A stretch of DNA of 64,000 nt from Rotaria sp. Silwood1 (Eukaryota > Rotifera > Eurotatoria > Philodinida > Philodinidae), in the NCBI GenBank assembly GCA_905250075.1, contig CAJNOP010000079.1, positions 486,645-550,644 on the forward strand, written 5' to 3'. Within the stretch, counting starts at the first letter, position 1; each line of letters begins with the position of its first letter. A program made the translations under genes and the position numbers. A model generated the notes under the pieces. The model searched no databases, was not told the DNA's origin, and saw only the letters and a program-made list of their open reading frames with translations. Shown piece after piece: positions 1 through 11,570 of this stretch.

Positions 1-1139
1 AGTATCAACGAGAAAATCTTCAGATGCATAAACTATTCTATATTCATACGATTACTATCTCAATACCATTAAGACCTATAAACAAAACTCATTAAAATAA
101 AAAAAATAGCGAAATCATCAGAAAACTTAAAAGGAAAATGTACAATTTTATATTATTAGTCTTCACACTTACCTATTGACGTATGTTGTAAAACACTTTT
201 TTTTTCAAGTATGGCTAAGGATATGATTCTTTTCTCTATTCACATCCAAACCATCAACCAAGTAACAAACACAATCGGCTTGGTAATGAATTGATTTCGT
301 AATGAATTAATTAATTATAATACAATGTGCTAAATATAGAAGCAATCATTTTTGATCCACACTCTTTTTCTGTTATCAGTTCATTCAGCTATATAGAAAT
401 GAATTGAATGAAAAATATTGTCGATGAATATGTTCATTCAACTGATGAAATCATGATAAATACTACTAATTTAAAACTCTACTCTTCTTTTTTTTAATTT
501 CTGACGGCAAAATAAATTAGTTCTTTTTATTCAATTTTATTAATGAATATATGGTTTTTTTGAATACAGAATATGGGTTGATTTTTAAAACTCAAGTAAG
601 TTTTTATTTAGAATTGAACATCAATACTACACAAGTTTCACGTGGATGTTTTTTTTTCTTCTTTTAGCATAAAACAATGTATAGACTCATATTTTTTTTC
701 TTCCTTCTTTCATCGCACCTATTGACAAAATAACGTCAATAACCACACCTTAAGTAGAGAAAAAAATCTAACATACGTTTATTATTTTTTGCTTTAAAAG
801 CGAAAGAAACTATATTGTCGTCGTTTTATTTTGTTGTTTGTCTGACAAACATCGTCAGGAAGGAGAATAGACTTGATCATTTCGTGAAATTAGATTTGGA
901 AACAATGGTGAATGCAATAGAGAGGGGGAATTCAAATATAGAATCCATATATAAATTTCGTTTTGATAAGTCTCATGAACATGTTCATTTTACCGATTTT
1001 ATCATTTTCCTTTTTTTATGAGCTCTTGTAGCAAATAAAGATGATTTTTTAATAATGCAAAACGAAAACGATGAATATATATTATTAAAATCTCTGATTA
1101 ATTATACTTCATTTAATTACTTATGAATAACTGTATATA
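1..1139. other. AT-rich non-coding stretch
   Basis: Poly-T and poly-A runs and frequent stops in all frames. A 68-codon open frame at 815-1021 (plus) has no recognisable motif and could be an exon of the decayed gene that may follow it. I see no RNA gene or mobile-element end here. Confidence 0.4.
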
Positions 1140-1990
1140 CTATTTAAGGAATTAGATGAAGATGAGAATATATTCGATACATTGGAAATTTTTTATTATC
1201 TTAATGTGAATTCATTTTCTACGCCTCTTTTAAGAGAAGAAAATTCAATTTCGTTAGATCTTATAAGTAATTGTGATGAATTTCAATCTGTGAAGAATTT
1301 ATCAGCAACACGAAATCTTAGCAAGAAAAAATATGATTTAGATGATTTTAACACATAGGAACTTATTTTCTCTAGATCTATTGTCATTTTCTCCAATACA
1401 AAATATTTATAGTTCACCATTTCTTCACCACACATTAACGATAGTGAAATAATATTGTCTATATTTATTTTCTGAAAAACAATAACTTCAAATGCCTACT
1501 ATTGAACAGATCGCTCAATATAAAATTATCGACTCTTGAGTATACTTACACGATAACGAACAACTTATTCCTGAAAATTTTGAAAAAAAAACATTCGATT
1601 GTACAAATTCTGACAGTTTAATACAAGCGCATGACAATATTGATCGTTCACTTTTTGAGATTACTTTTCATCTATCACTCTTTTTTACATAATATGTTGG
1701 AATGTTTCGAAAGAGAATATTACCATTTTCACGAGTTGTTTGTCAACTTGCGATTGTTCGATCATTTAACATCTAAGAGAACGAATCTATTCCATGCTCG
1801 GCTACATATCGATTCTATCGAACAATTATGAATAAATGACAATCGTAATAATAAAACTCATTACATGGATAAAGCATAATCAGCTCGATCAGGACGTTTT
1901 AATACACTAACAAAACGATCTAAAATAGATAAATTCAAGAATCCATTTGATCCAAAAGATAAAAAAATATCAATCAAACTTTTTGTAAAA
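1140..1990 (+). pseudogene. possible decayed coding region of unknown family
   Basis: Several short plus-strand pieces have coding-like composition: about 72 codons at 1146-1358 rich in acidic residues and ending in TAG, a piece from 1491 broken by TGA, and pieces at 1631-1990 in changing frames separated by stops. The amino-acid make-up (Asp/Glu/Asn/Lys/Ser-rich) is that of the real exons elsewhere in the window rather than of the intergenic DNA. No domain is recognisable and no clean intron borders rescue a long reading frame. It could equally be chance in AT-rich DNA, so this is a weak call. Confidence 0.22.
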
Positions 1991-3910
1991 AAAATTATTT
2001 TTTTTTTCTTCATAAGTATAAATTTTCTAAAAATCGTTTCTCTTTGATTGTGTTTGTGTATCGATAGATGATTGAAAGTAAAAGACTACTGAATACATCT
2101 CGTATACGACTTATTTCTTATTTATAAATGACACACAAATGAGGTCACCAATGACTAAGCTACGAGTCTGTCTTCAAGACTGATTATAAAAGCATATTTA
2201 ACAGAAGAATCTTCTTTTCAAAAATCCAACTTTCGTCAATACAATCATTCATTTAAATCATTCTCAAACGAAAGCAGCAAGCGATTTTCAGTATGAAGAA
2301 GTTTACTTAATGCAAGTTGAATTTTTCTACGCGATTAGAAAAACTTTAACTTGATTGCGAGAAAACGAAGAATTAAACGATAAATATTTGGGTAAGTACA
2401 TTCATTTCAATGCAGAATTCTTTCGTACTAAAGTTCGTACATATAACAGAACGAGACAATTGAGAGCCACTCTTTTGACAAAATCTATTTGTAACCTCTT
2501 TGTCACACACAAAATAGATATAGTTAAGCTTCATTTCATAGTATCAGATTGAATAATGAAATAACGAGAGTAGCTAAACTATCAATTATTTCATTGACTA
2601 TTTTCTATCAACTGTGTCGTTTCATCCTTATGCAAAGAACATCTTCAGACACAAGGAAGTGAAAATGAGAAAATTTACAGAGAAAACGACAGTACTATTT
2701 GAAGAAATATTGTTTTTATGAGAGATTTTATCATGTCGATGAGAGCTATAAGTAAACATATATGACCACACTTTTATTTTTTATGAAATAGAAAAGCAAA
2801 GGAGCTATTTCGAATTCTCTTTCAGTCGTTTCGTCATAAACAAAATTTCTTAATCAGACAAAATTAATGGAAAAAAAAAGTGAGAGTGGGAGGTGAATGT
2901 GGAACTTGATACAAACAAACATGGCCACACTTTCTCTTCTTGATAATGATGAAAAGAAGGTTCATATTATTCATTCAAAGAGAATTTTAGTGATCGATGG
3001 AATAGAGCCGACACTTTGTACATGGAATGCATATTAATAAATTCGACATGACGATTTGTTCGTAATGTTTTTATACGATAAGAGCCAAAACGATTGCGAA
3101 AATGACATGAAGAAACAAATAAACATTGTGTGTATTACAGAAATTATACTGAAATGTTATCCAATGTTAATTTGAGACGGCAATTTAGCAAGATTCTGTT
3201 ACTGATATTTCATCTTCAATTGATTCACAACTGTCACTTGAAAATAGGCAGATATATTTAATGATCATCAAAATCGAGTTGATATTAATATACCGATGTT
3301 TGATTCATGGAATTGGTTTTCGAATAATGTATATGTGTTGAAAAATTGCTTCTTACATTATTGCTGTGTTTATTCTGAATTTTTCTTCATTGGAAAAGAT
3401 TAACAAAATAAATAATTGTACTATGAAAAGATTGAAGAGAAAGCTTTGCTCAACCAATGTAAAAATTTTAATTAGAGACAATGATTTCATTTTCAGTGAA
3501 AAAACAAAGGAGTAAATGCTAGATTAGAAATTTAGTCCAGACATATAGAAATGATTAATAAAAGAACAATTTTATTTTTCAATAATAAAGATGAAAATTT
3601 GCTTCAAATATGCACAAAAATAAAATAATAATAAGTTCGAAAAATCGATATCAAAATTATTTCATAATATCAAATCAAAGAGCAAAACAAAACTTTTTTT
3701 TTTTTGAAAAGAAAAATTATTAGTTTTAGAACTTCTGAATACGTAATAATCGATTACTCAATAGCCAAGTTTTTGCTATCTATCAGAAACCAACATGTTA
3801 TTTGTTGATGTAAATATTCAAACGATGAGTCGAGAGAAATGTGAAAATATTTTTTGTTCAATATTAGAAAGCTTAATTGCAATAATATTTTCTTCTTCAT
3901 CTTCTTCTTC
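1991..3910. other. AT-rich region, no supported gene
   Basis: Short open frames only; the longest (2355-2552, 65 codons) lacks any known motif, although GTAAGT at 2391-2396 inside it looks like a splice donor. This may belong to the same decayed locus as 1140-1990. Nothing else is supported. Confidence 0.35.
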
Positions 3911-3957
3911 GTCAGTATATGATATTCTAGTTTTGAATATCATATACTGACGAATAT
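3911..3957. repeat. short perfect hairpin
   Basis: CGTCAGTATATGATATTC is followed a few bases later by its reverse complement GAATATCATATACTGACG. It lies just before a much larger inverted repeat that also begins with GATATTCTAG. Confidence 0.7.
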
Positions 3958-3970
3958 ATATATTGATATT

Positions 3971-4583
3971 GATATTCTAGTTAGACGTGTATCATCGTCG
4001 AAAATGGTCAGAGATAATAATAAAAGCCTTTTTTTAGTACATAAAGTTTGGAGATGCAAGTCATTTTTTACGAACAAATCAATATATTTATCGTTGGGTG
4101 ATCCATAGGATCTCAATCACGTTACATAATGATGAAATTTTCAGCGTTTGTAGACCTTTTCATTCTGAGCATTTTGATAAAAAGAAATATTTCCAAAAAG
4201 CTTTTGTATTGTTGAAAATAGACTTAAAACATTATAAGCAGTAAAAAATCAAAAACTCTGAAAAAATGACTTTTGTGCAATTTTAACCAATTGTTTTTAA
4301 TAGTTTACTCAACTACTTATAGTGTTTTGAGTCTATTTTCAACAATACAAAAGCTTTTTGGAAATATTTCTTTTTATCAAAATGCTCAGAATGAAAAGAT
4401 CTACAAATGCTGAAAATTTCATCATTATGCAACGTGATTGAGACGCTATGGAACACCCAACGATAAATATATTGATTAGTTCGTAAAAAATGACCTGCAT
4501 CTCCAAACTTTATATACCAAAAAGAGTTTTTTTTTATTACCTCTGACCGTTTTCGACGATGATACACGTCTAACTCGAATATC
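3971..4583. repeat. inverted duplication, about 271-bp arms
   Basis: The left arm (about 3971-4241) and the right arm (about 4313-4583) are near-identical in opposite orientation around a spacer of about 71 bp. The right arm read on the minus strand is open for 90 codons (4313-4585). The left arm read on plus encodes a close relative with a stop after about 20 codons. The peptide has basic YHRRKRSE, then YIKFGDAGHFLRTNQ, then HNDEI, faintly like a FLYWCH-type zinc finger that has lost its cysteines; that likeness is only a guess. This could be a foldback element or a head-to-head copy of one exon. Confidence 0.75.
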
Positions 4584-5346
4584 AAAATCGGAAAAAAAAA
4601 GATTTTCTACAAAAATAGTTGAATCATCTATTTATGAAAACAAAAGTTGACATCTTATGATTCGACATATTTTCAATAGACTGAATCTGATTGTCTAAAT
4701 GTTTCTCATAATCACGTATATGAGATATTTGTTGGAATGGAAAAAAGAGTATGAGTATTAATTTGTGATTTTGAATGTGAGTTGATGAAGAGAAGACTTA
4801 GATAAACAGTATTTAGATACAAAGTCACATCCTTATTTATGAAATATATATCAATGACAAGATAATGATCTGCCAACAAATTCTTTGATTATGTAATCGC
4901 ATACAGATAGGAATTCACTAATATGTTGTGTATTCAATATTTGACTAACGATTTGTCTGTAAATGGCACGTATAGAGAATGTTATAATAATCTTGTAAAA
5001 AAAAATATGTTAACCAATTTAACTATTTTAGAATAGAAAGTCATTGAACAGTGACGCTATTATTATTATTAATTCTTTTCTCGATAGAAAAAAAAAAGAT
5101 CCTATTCAAACATGATAGTTATAGTTGTTAGCTGATTATGTCATAAAGAATAGTAACCTTGAAAAACTTATTATATCCGTTTTTAGACGTGAAATATTTC
5201 TTTTGTTTGGTTAATATGAACAATGATATTCAATTGTCAATAATCTATACGAGACATCGAATAACTTATTTTTTTTTCTTCATTGAACATTTTATTCATC
5301 AATAAAATATTCATTGTTTCTATATTATATTTAAAATCGTTCGACA
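4584..5346. other. intergenic, upstream of the receptor gene
   Basis: AT-rich with no gene. The last 100 bases before the ATG at 5347 contain several TATA-like stretches (TATATTATATTTAAAA near 5321-5336), a reasonable core-promoter candidate that cannot be proven by reading. Confidence 0.35.
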
Positions 5347-8300
5347 ATGAAAATATATTTTATCTTGATAATATATATTCATTCTATTATAATTAATTGT
5401 CAATTGATTCTTTATGATACTGATGAATTGATTAATGATAATATTCTACAATTTGATTGTCTATATTATCGTGTAAGTAAGGAAAAGTTAGCTTATCAAG
5501 AATTATCAAATGTAATAAATGAGTTGATTCCATATTGTTTTCGACCAATAAATAGAAATGAAAGTTTATTTCGAAATTTTATTAATACACAAGATCAAAA
5601 ACTAACTTTTGAAGAATTACGTATTTATAATATTAGTACAAAAGATCTTCTTTCATGGTCAACTCCTATTGATTTGGTTGAAAAATATCAATTATATTTA
5701 GATGAAATAGATTTATCTTTATCTAATCAATTAATTTATAATTGTACAAAACCTTGGTTTGGTTTACGATGTCAATATTCATTTGAATATAGTAATGAAT
5801 ATATGTCAATAAATGATGTTGTTGAAAATGAATTTAATATAAAAAACTCCTATATTGAATCATCTAATATGTTAATAGAATTACCATGTTATATTCATAT
5901 AAAATGTAATCGTGGTGGAAAAAGTATATGTCTTGATTGGCGTGAAATATGTAATGGACGTATTGATTGTATTGATGAAGGTTTAGATGAATCATTTTGC
6001 TTTGATATGGAAATAAATGAATGTGAAGATAATGAATATCGATGTCATAATGGTTTATGTATACCAGATGAATTTTGGGAAAATGGTTTTGGTGATGCCG
6101 ATTGTCTTGATAGATCAGATGAATTTGCTGATGTATTATATTCATATAATTGTTTTAGAGATCCAACATTTCGTTGTGAAGAACATTCATGTCGAACAAA
6201 TTGGTTTAATTTTCCATGTGGTGATGGACAATGTGTACAAACATTTGATAAATGTCATAATGGACGTCATTTATTATTAATTCAATCAATATTAATATCA
6301 AATAAAGATAATTTATCAAAAAATTGTTCAATTCTAATGATATGTCTTACTCAACTTATTAAAGAAATTAATGGAATATTATGTGAAAGTTTATTTATAA
6401 ATAATTTAATTTATGAATTTATTAAAAATTGTGATTCAATATTTCAATTTCCAATAAATCCGGTATATATGAGTCATATTTATTTTTTATATGAAAATCT
6501 TTCATTAAAATCAAATTCAGATTTATTAATTATACCTGATTATATTTGTTATAATGAAAAACTTTGTGATTGTATAAATCCAACATATATTTATAAAAAT
6601 TTAACTTGTTTACATAGTTCAACAATAGATTTAATATCAAGTGTTAGTGGACATATTTGGATTGATATGATTTTAATAATTGAATCTTATTTTCGTTCAT
6701 GTTTTAATTCTTATGAATATATTAATAATATAAATAAATATAATAATCAAACATTATTATATAAATGTGAAAATTCATCTAAATTAATATCAAAACATCG
6801 TATATTTGATGAAAATATTGATTGTTGTATGAAAGATGATGAAGATAATAAATTAAGTTGTTTAATTAATACTAAACATAGATTAAAATGTCTTAATAGT
6901 AATGAATGTCTTTCATCATTACATACAATTGATGATTGTCCATTTAATCAAAATCAATTTGAAAAGAAAATATCATTTCAAATGATTTGTGATGGTTTAG
7001 ATGAATTTATTTATCAAGATTCAAATGGTAAAAATCATACAGATGAAACTGAATGTGATTATTGGCCATGTAATAATATATATACAAGATGTGATGGTTA
7101 TTGGACATGTAAAAATGGAAAAGATGAAGAATATTGTTATGAAAGATATATATGTCAATATGAAACTTATCCATGTATATCTATATATAATAATTCATTT
7201 ATTTGTTTATCTTCTAATAAAATAAATGATGGAATTGATGATTGTCTTGGAGGAATGGATGAACTTAAATTTTGTCGACATGTTTATCCATTAGATAATA
7301 ATCCAAAACGTTTTCATTGTCAAAATAGTGATTTATGTTTATCATCATCTGAATTATGTAATAATATTCAAACATGTCCATTTGGTGATGATGAAAATTT
7401 TTGTAATAATCATAAATATATATGTGAACAAAATTCAAATATAAATCGTACTCAAATTGAAGATGTTCTTTGTCGTTCAATTGATAATGAAAAAAATCGA
7501 ATAATTCATTTTTCAATTCATACATCATCAATTTATCCACAAATAGAAACAACTATTAATAATGAAATAATTCAATCGAAACCAATTATAAAACAAGATT
7601 ATATTGAAAAATATATAAATTTAGAAAAAAAATCTTATTCTTGGCCATGGTATTGTAATCGTGGATTAATTATTCGTCGAAGAATTGAAAATAAATTAAA
7701 TAAACGTCAATGTATGTGTCCACCTAGTTATTATGGTAATTTATGTCAATATCAAAATGAACGTGTTAGTCTTACATTAGGATTAATTAGAGCTGATAGA
7801 CATGATGTTTATATAATAATAATAATGTTAATTGATCAATATGAAATAATTCATTCATATGATCAATTTGAATATATTGCAAGTCAAAATTGTGGAATTA
7901 AATTAAATCGTTATTTATTATATTTAACACGACCAAAAAATCTATCAAATAATTATTTTATACGTATTGATGCATTTGAAAAACATTTAATAACATATCG
8001 TGGAAGTTGGTATTTATCAATACCTTTTATTTTTTTACCTGTTAATAGAATATCTGCTTTATTATATATACCTTATCAACGAGTTGATATATTATCAAAT
8101 TGTTTAATAATATGTCAAAATGGTGAATGTATTAAATATATAAATAAAGAAAATGTATTTTGTCGATGTTTTTCGGGATGGTCAGGTAATAAATGTAATA
8201 TTAAAATAAATTGTCAAAGTTGTTCATCTGATTCGATATGCATTGGAACAGTTAATAATCGATCAATATGTATTTGTCCATTAATGAAATATGGTCCTCG

Positions 8301-10026
8301 ATGTATTCTTACAAGTTTATGTCCAGAAAAAGCTTGTCTTAATAATGGTAAATGTATTCCAGCTGATATAACTATATCGAATAATCATTATTCTTGTATT
8401 TGTTCTGATCATTATTATGGATCAATATGTCAATATCGTAAATCTAAAATCGATATTTATTATGAAAATTTAAATATTCCATCATTTGTCTTAGCTTTTT
8501 TTTTAACAATATCAAATAAATCTGAACCAAGATTAACAATAATGTTACAAAAATTAACATTATTTCAACGTATGATTACATTTCGTATATCTATTTCATA
8601 TAATATTGTTATTATTAAATCAAATAATAAATATTATCTTGCTCTTATTCAATTAAATCCAATAAATGATATATTAACATCAATTAATCCTTCTCGAGAA
8701 TGTCTTTCAATTAATATATTATTTAATTCAACATTAATGAATATGTCTCGATTACAACGTATTAAATATTATCATATATTATGTCAAAATAATAAAAAAT
8801 TAAATTGTTTTATTGATGAATATTATCTTTGTTTATGTACAAAAGATTATCATGCTAATTGTCTTGAATTTAATTCAAATAAAAATCTTCAATGTCCATT
8901 AAAACATTATTGTCAAAATGGTGCAGAATGTTTACAAGATCATCCAACTTGTCCATCTTCAATAATATGTGTTTGTAATGATTGTTTTTTTGGTAATAAA
9001 TGTCAATATTATGCTAAAGGTTTAGGTTTAACATTAGATGAAATCTTAGGTTATGAAATAAAACATAATATTATATTATCTAAACAACCATTTTCAGTTA
9101 AATTAAGTGCTATTATAACAATGTTTATGTTTATTATTGGTATTATAAATGGAATTCTTTCAATATTAACATTTAAAAGAAAAAGTTGTCAAGAAGTTGG
9201 TTGTGGAATATATCTTCTTGCATCATCAATAACTTCAATAATAATAGTTATATTATTTTCATTAAAATTTTGGTTTCTTATTTATTCATATAAAGATATA
9301 ATTATTAAACGAATAATTCTTTTATCAAATTGTATGATAATTGAACCATTACTTAAACTTTTATTATATATTGATAATTGGTTAAATGGTTGTGTTGCTG
9401 GTGAACGAGCTTTTTCTCTTTTTAAAGGTATTTATTTTAATAAAATAAAAAGTCGAAAAATGTCTAAATGGATTATTTTATGTGTTATTATAATAAATAT
9501 TATTCTTATTATTCCTCAATTATTATATTTACATTTATTTGATGATATTAAAGAAGAACGTACATGGTGTGTTATATTATATTCAACATTATTAAATAAT
9601 TATACATCATTTATAATATATTTTCATTTTATTGTTCCATTTTTAATAAATTTATTTTCATCAATATTTATTATTATTGGAACAGCTCGTCAACGTTATA
9701 TTATGAAAAGTCCATGTAAATTTACAAATCATTTTAAAAATAAATTAAAACAACATAAACATTTATTAATTAGTCCTATTATTATTGTTATATTATCATT
9801 ACCACGTTTAATTATTTCATTTAGATTAGATTGTCAAAAATCATCGGAATATTTTTGGTTATTTCTTTTAGGTTATTTTATATCATTTATGCCATCTGTA
9901 TTAATATGTTTTGTTTTTGTTTTACCATCAGCAACATATAAAAAAGAATTTCGACAAGTTTTATTATCTATTCAACGAAAATTTTATTTAACAAAAATAA
10001 ATACATTTAGAAATAAACGTTCTTAA
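5347..10026 (+). CDS. large seven-helix receptor with LDLa and EGF-like ectodomain
   Basis: A single uninterrupted frame of 1559 residues. Residues 1-18 form a hydrophobic signal peptide. The ectodomain holds LDL-receptor class A-like modules (about 181-218, 226-259, 568-597, 600-643, 655-688), some with the CxxxxDCxDxSDE-type calcium-binding end (DCIDEGLDESFC, DCLDRSDE). EGF-like modules follow (about 768-802, 917-950, 990-1035), with typical CxCxxxYxGxxC ends. From about residue 1250 there are seven hydrophobic segments to about 1530 with a rhodopsin-like loop; the third-helix motif reads GERAFS where class A receptors have E/DRY. It should sit in the plasma membrane and bind an extracellular ligand. 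The layout recalls relaxin-type LDLa receptors and a family common in bdelloids. No intron was needed, unlike THADA and MRTF nearby. The ligand is unknown. Confidence 0.9.
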   Translation: MKIYFILIIYIHSIIINCQLILYDTDELINDNILQFDCLYYRVSKEKLAYQELSNVINELIPYCFRPINRNESLFRNFINTQDQKLTFEELRIYNISTKDLLSWSTPIDLVEKYQLYLDEIDLSLSNQLIYNCTKPWFGLRCQYSFEYSNEYMSINDVVENEFNIKNSYIESSNMLIELPCYIHIKCNRGGKSICLDWREICNGRIDCIDEGLDESFCFDMEINECEDNEYRCHNGLCIPDEFWENGFGDADCLDRSDEFADVLYSYNCFRDPTFRCEEHSCRTNWFNFPCGDGQCVQTFDKCHNGRHLLLIQSILISNKDNLSKNCSILMICLTQLIKEINGILCESLFINNLIYEFIKNCDSIFQFPINPVYMSHIYFLYENLSLKSNSDLLIIPDYICYNEKLCDCINPTYIYKNLTCLHSSTIDLISSVSGHIWIDMILIIESYFRSCFNSYEYINNINKYNNQTLLYKCENSSKLISKHRIFDENIDCCMKDDEDNKLSCLINTKHRLKCLNSNECLSSLHTIDDCPFNQNQFEKKISFQMICDGLDEFIYQDSNGKNHTDETECDYWPCNNIYTRCDGYWTCKNGKDEEYCYERYICQYETYPCISIYNNSFICLSSNKINDGIDDCLGGMDELKFCRHVYPLDNNPKRFHCQNSDLCLSSSELCNNIQTCPFGDDENFCNNHKYICEQNSNINRTQIEDVLCRSIDNEKNRIIHFSIHTSSIYPQIETTINNEIIQSKPIIKQDYIEKYINLEKKSYSWPWYCNRGLIIRRRIENKLNKRQCMCPPSYYGNLCQYQNERVSLTLGLIRADRHDVYIIIIMLIDQYEIIHSYDQFEYIASQNCGIKLNRYLLYLTRPKNLSNNYFIRIDAFEKHLITYRGSWYLSIPFIFLPVNRISALLYIPYQRVDILSNCLIICQNGECIKYINKENVFCRCFSGWSGNKCNIKINCQSCSSDSICIGTVNNRSICICPLMKYGPRCILTSLCPEKACLNNGKCIPADITISNNHYSCICSDHYYGSICQYRKSKIDIYYENLNIPSFVLAFFLTISNKSEPRLTIMLQKLTLFQRMITFRISISYNIVIIKSNNKYYLALIQLNPINDILTSINPSRECLSINILFNSTLMNMSRLQRIKYYHILCQNNKKLNCFIDEYYLCLCTKDYHANCLEFNSNKNLQCPLKHYCQNGAECLQDHPTCPSSIICVCNDCFFGNKCQYYAKGLGLTLDEILGYEIKHNIILSKQPFSVKLSAIITMFMFIIGIINGILSILTFKRKSCQEVGCGIYLLASSITSIIIVILFSLKFWFLIYSYKDIIIKRIILLSNCMIIEPLLKLLLYIDNWLNGCVAGERAFSLFKGIYFNKIKSRKMSKWIILCVIIINIILIIPQLLYLHLFDDIKEERTWCVILYSTLLNNYTSFIIYFHFIVPFLINLFSSIFIIIGTARQRYIMKSPCKFTNHFKNKLKQHKHLLISPIIIVILSLPRLIISFRLDCQKSSEYFWLFLLGYFISFMPSVLICFVFVLPSATYKKEFRQVLLSIQRKFYLTKINTFRNKRS

Positions 10027-10441
10027 AATTAAAATTCCAGACAAATTAAATTATCATAAAATTCTCTGTTTTGATAAGATTAAACTACTTTTCAATTCTC
10101 TCATATATATATATTTATATTTAATTGTATCATTATATTGTCTATTGATTGTTTAACTAATGAAAATATACTAACATATGCTTTCTCTTTTTCAAAATAA
10201 AGAAAACAAAACTTTATTTGGTGAATATTTATTGTTTTCATCGATGAAAAAAATATCTATTATTTACAAGTAAACTTTGACAATTGAGAAAAATCTTTTT
10301 TTTCTATAGTTATCAGTGCACTTATTAATAAATATCTATATGTAAAAAAATCTTCGATAATAATATGTTCGTTGAATATTTTATCTGTTAGAAATGATAT
10401 AAGAGTATCAAATGTAGTCAAGTTTTTCTAACTTAAGACTA
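10027..10441. other. 3' flank of receptor gene, no gene
   Basis: AT-rich; AATAAA-like signals about 170 bases after the stop (near 10196-10202) could serve polyadenylation. No open frame of note. Confidence 0.4.
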
Positions 10442-10449
10442 GTTCATCA

Positions 10450-10905
10450 CAGAGATGTCCATCGCGGCTGAAAATCTGCCGCTGCCGCGCCGCGGCCTTA
10501 GAAAAAAAAAGCTGCCGCGCCGCGACGGTTTATAAAAAAATGTTGCCGCACCGCGATGACTTATAAAAGAAACGCTGCCGCGATGAATTATAAAATAAAC
10601 GTGCCGCTGCCGCGACGGTTTTCAAAAAAGTGTTTCTAATTTCACTGCTGTGACTATATGTGACCAGAGATATGGGTACTAGTCCATCAGATTTATTCAA
10701 TATCAGGGCGTTTCATTTGTAAATCCTGAAATTCTATTAAATTCATACAGTTTTTCAATGTTCTCCAAGAAAAATCCTACCGCTGCCGCGATGGTTTTTT
10801 AAAAAACCTGCCGCTGCCGCGGTGATTTTTAAAAAAACCTGCCGCTGCCGCGCCGCCACCGCCACCGCGGCAGCGGCAGCGGCAGCGCCGCGATGGACAT
10901 CTCTG
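10450..10905. mobile_element. hAT-like MITE with GC-rich minisatellite core
   Basis: The terminal inverted repeats CAGAGATGTCCATCGCGGC (10450-10468) and GCCGCGATGGACATCTCTG (10887-10905) are perfect over 19 bp. They are flanked by GTTCATCA (10442-10449) and ATTCATCA (10906-10913), an 8-bp target duplication with one mismatch. CAGAGATG ends and 8-bp duplications are typical of hAT transposons. There is no coding capacity. The interior is built of GCCGCTGCCGCG units separated by A/T runs in two clusters, about 10470-10625 and 10780-10890, strikingly GC-rich in this AT-rich region. The autonomous partner is not in the window. Confidence 0.85.
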
Positions 10906-10913
10906 ATTCATCA

Positions 10914-11570
10914 TAAGAAGATATTTAAATGAGATAGAAAACAATATTTCTACTAAATTTTAACTTTAGTTATTCTTTATTATTTGATGAGAACTATTTC
11001 AACCTAAATGATAAAATTATTTTATTAAACAATAGTTTTTATAATAAATTTTGTGTTAGAAAACAGATCTATTCATTGTATTCTTACATTTAACTACAAA
11101 TACAGATAAAAATTTGTTGCATTTTAAATCCTAAAATTTGAAAAAGTGACTTTTCGTTTGCTAGTAGAAGATAAAATAATCAAATTTGTTATTCTTAATA
11201 TATCATCATTATTTTTGGTTTTTTTTTATTTTCGATATTTTCCAAAAATCTATTATTTTTCTATTTAATAATGACAATGAATATAAATCAAAGTTGAATA
11301 TATTTATTAATAGTTATATTTTTCTTATGTATAGCTTTATAATTAGTTTAATAATTCTATATATGATCAATCTCTACAGCTTCGAGTGGCATCTATCATT
11401 GTAAAAAGGTCATATCAGAAATAAATATTGGTGTTTTTTTCCTCCCGTTCCTTATTTACTAATGAATCATCAAAATAATAGTAGATGACGTTTTTTTTTG
11501 TTAATAGATTAATGAATATGAAATATATTATTTATTTTAAAAAAGTTGCATAATCTTATAATCATATAAT
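10914..11570. other. intergenic between MITE and MRTF gene
   Basis: AT-rich. A 72-codon frame at 11186-11404 is mostly Phe/Ile/Leu, as expected by chance in such DNA. No other signal is seen. Confidence 0.35.

Noticed and set aside
5864..7552. Alternative frames inside the receptor gene
   Set aside because: Composition (His/Ile/Tyr/Met runs) is that of shadows; the main frame has signal peptide, Cys spacing and helices.
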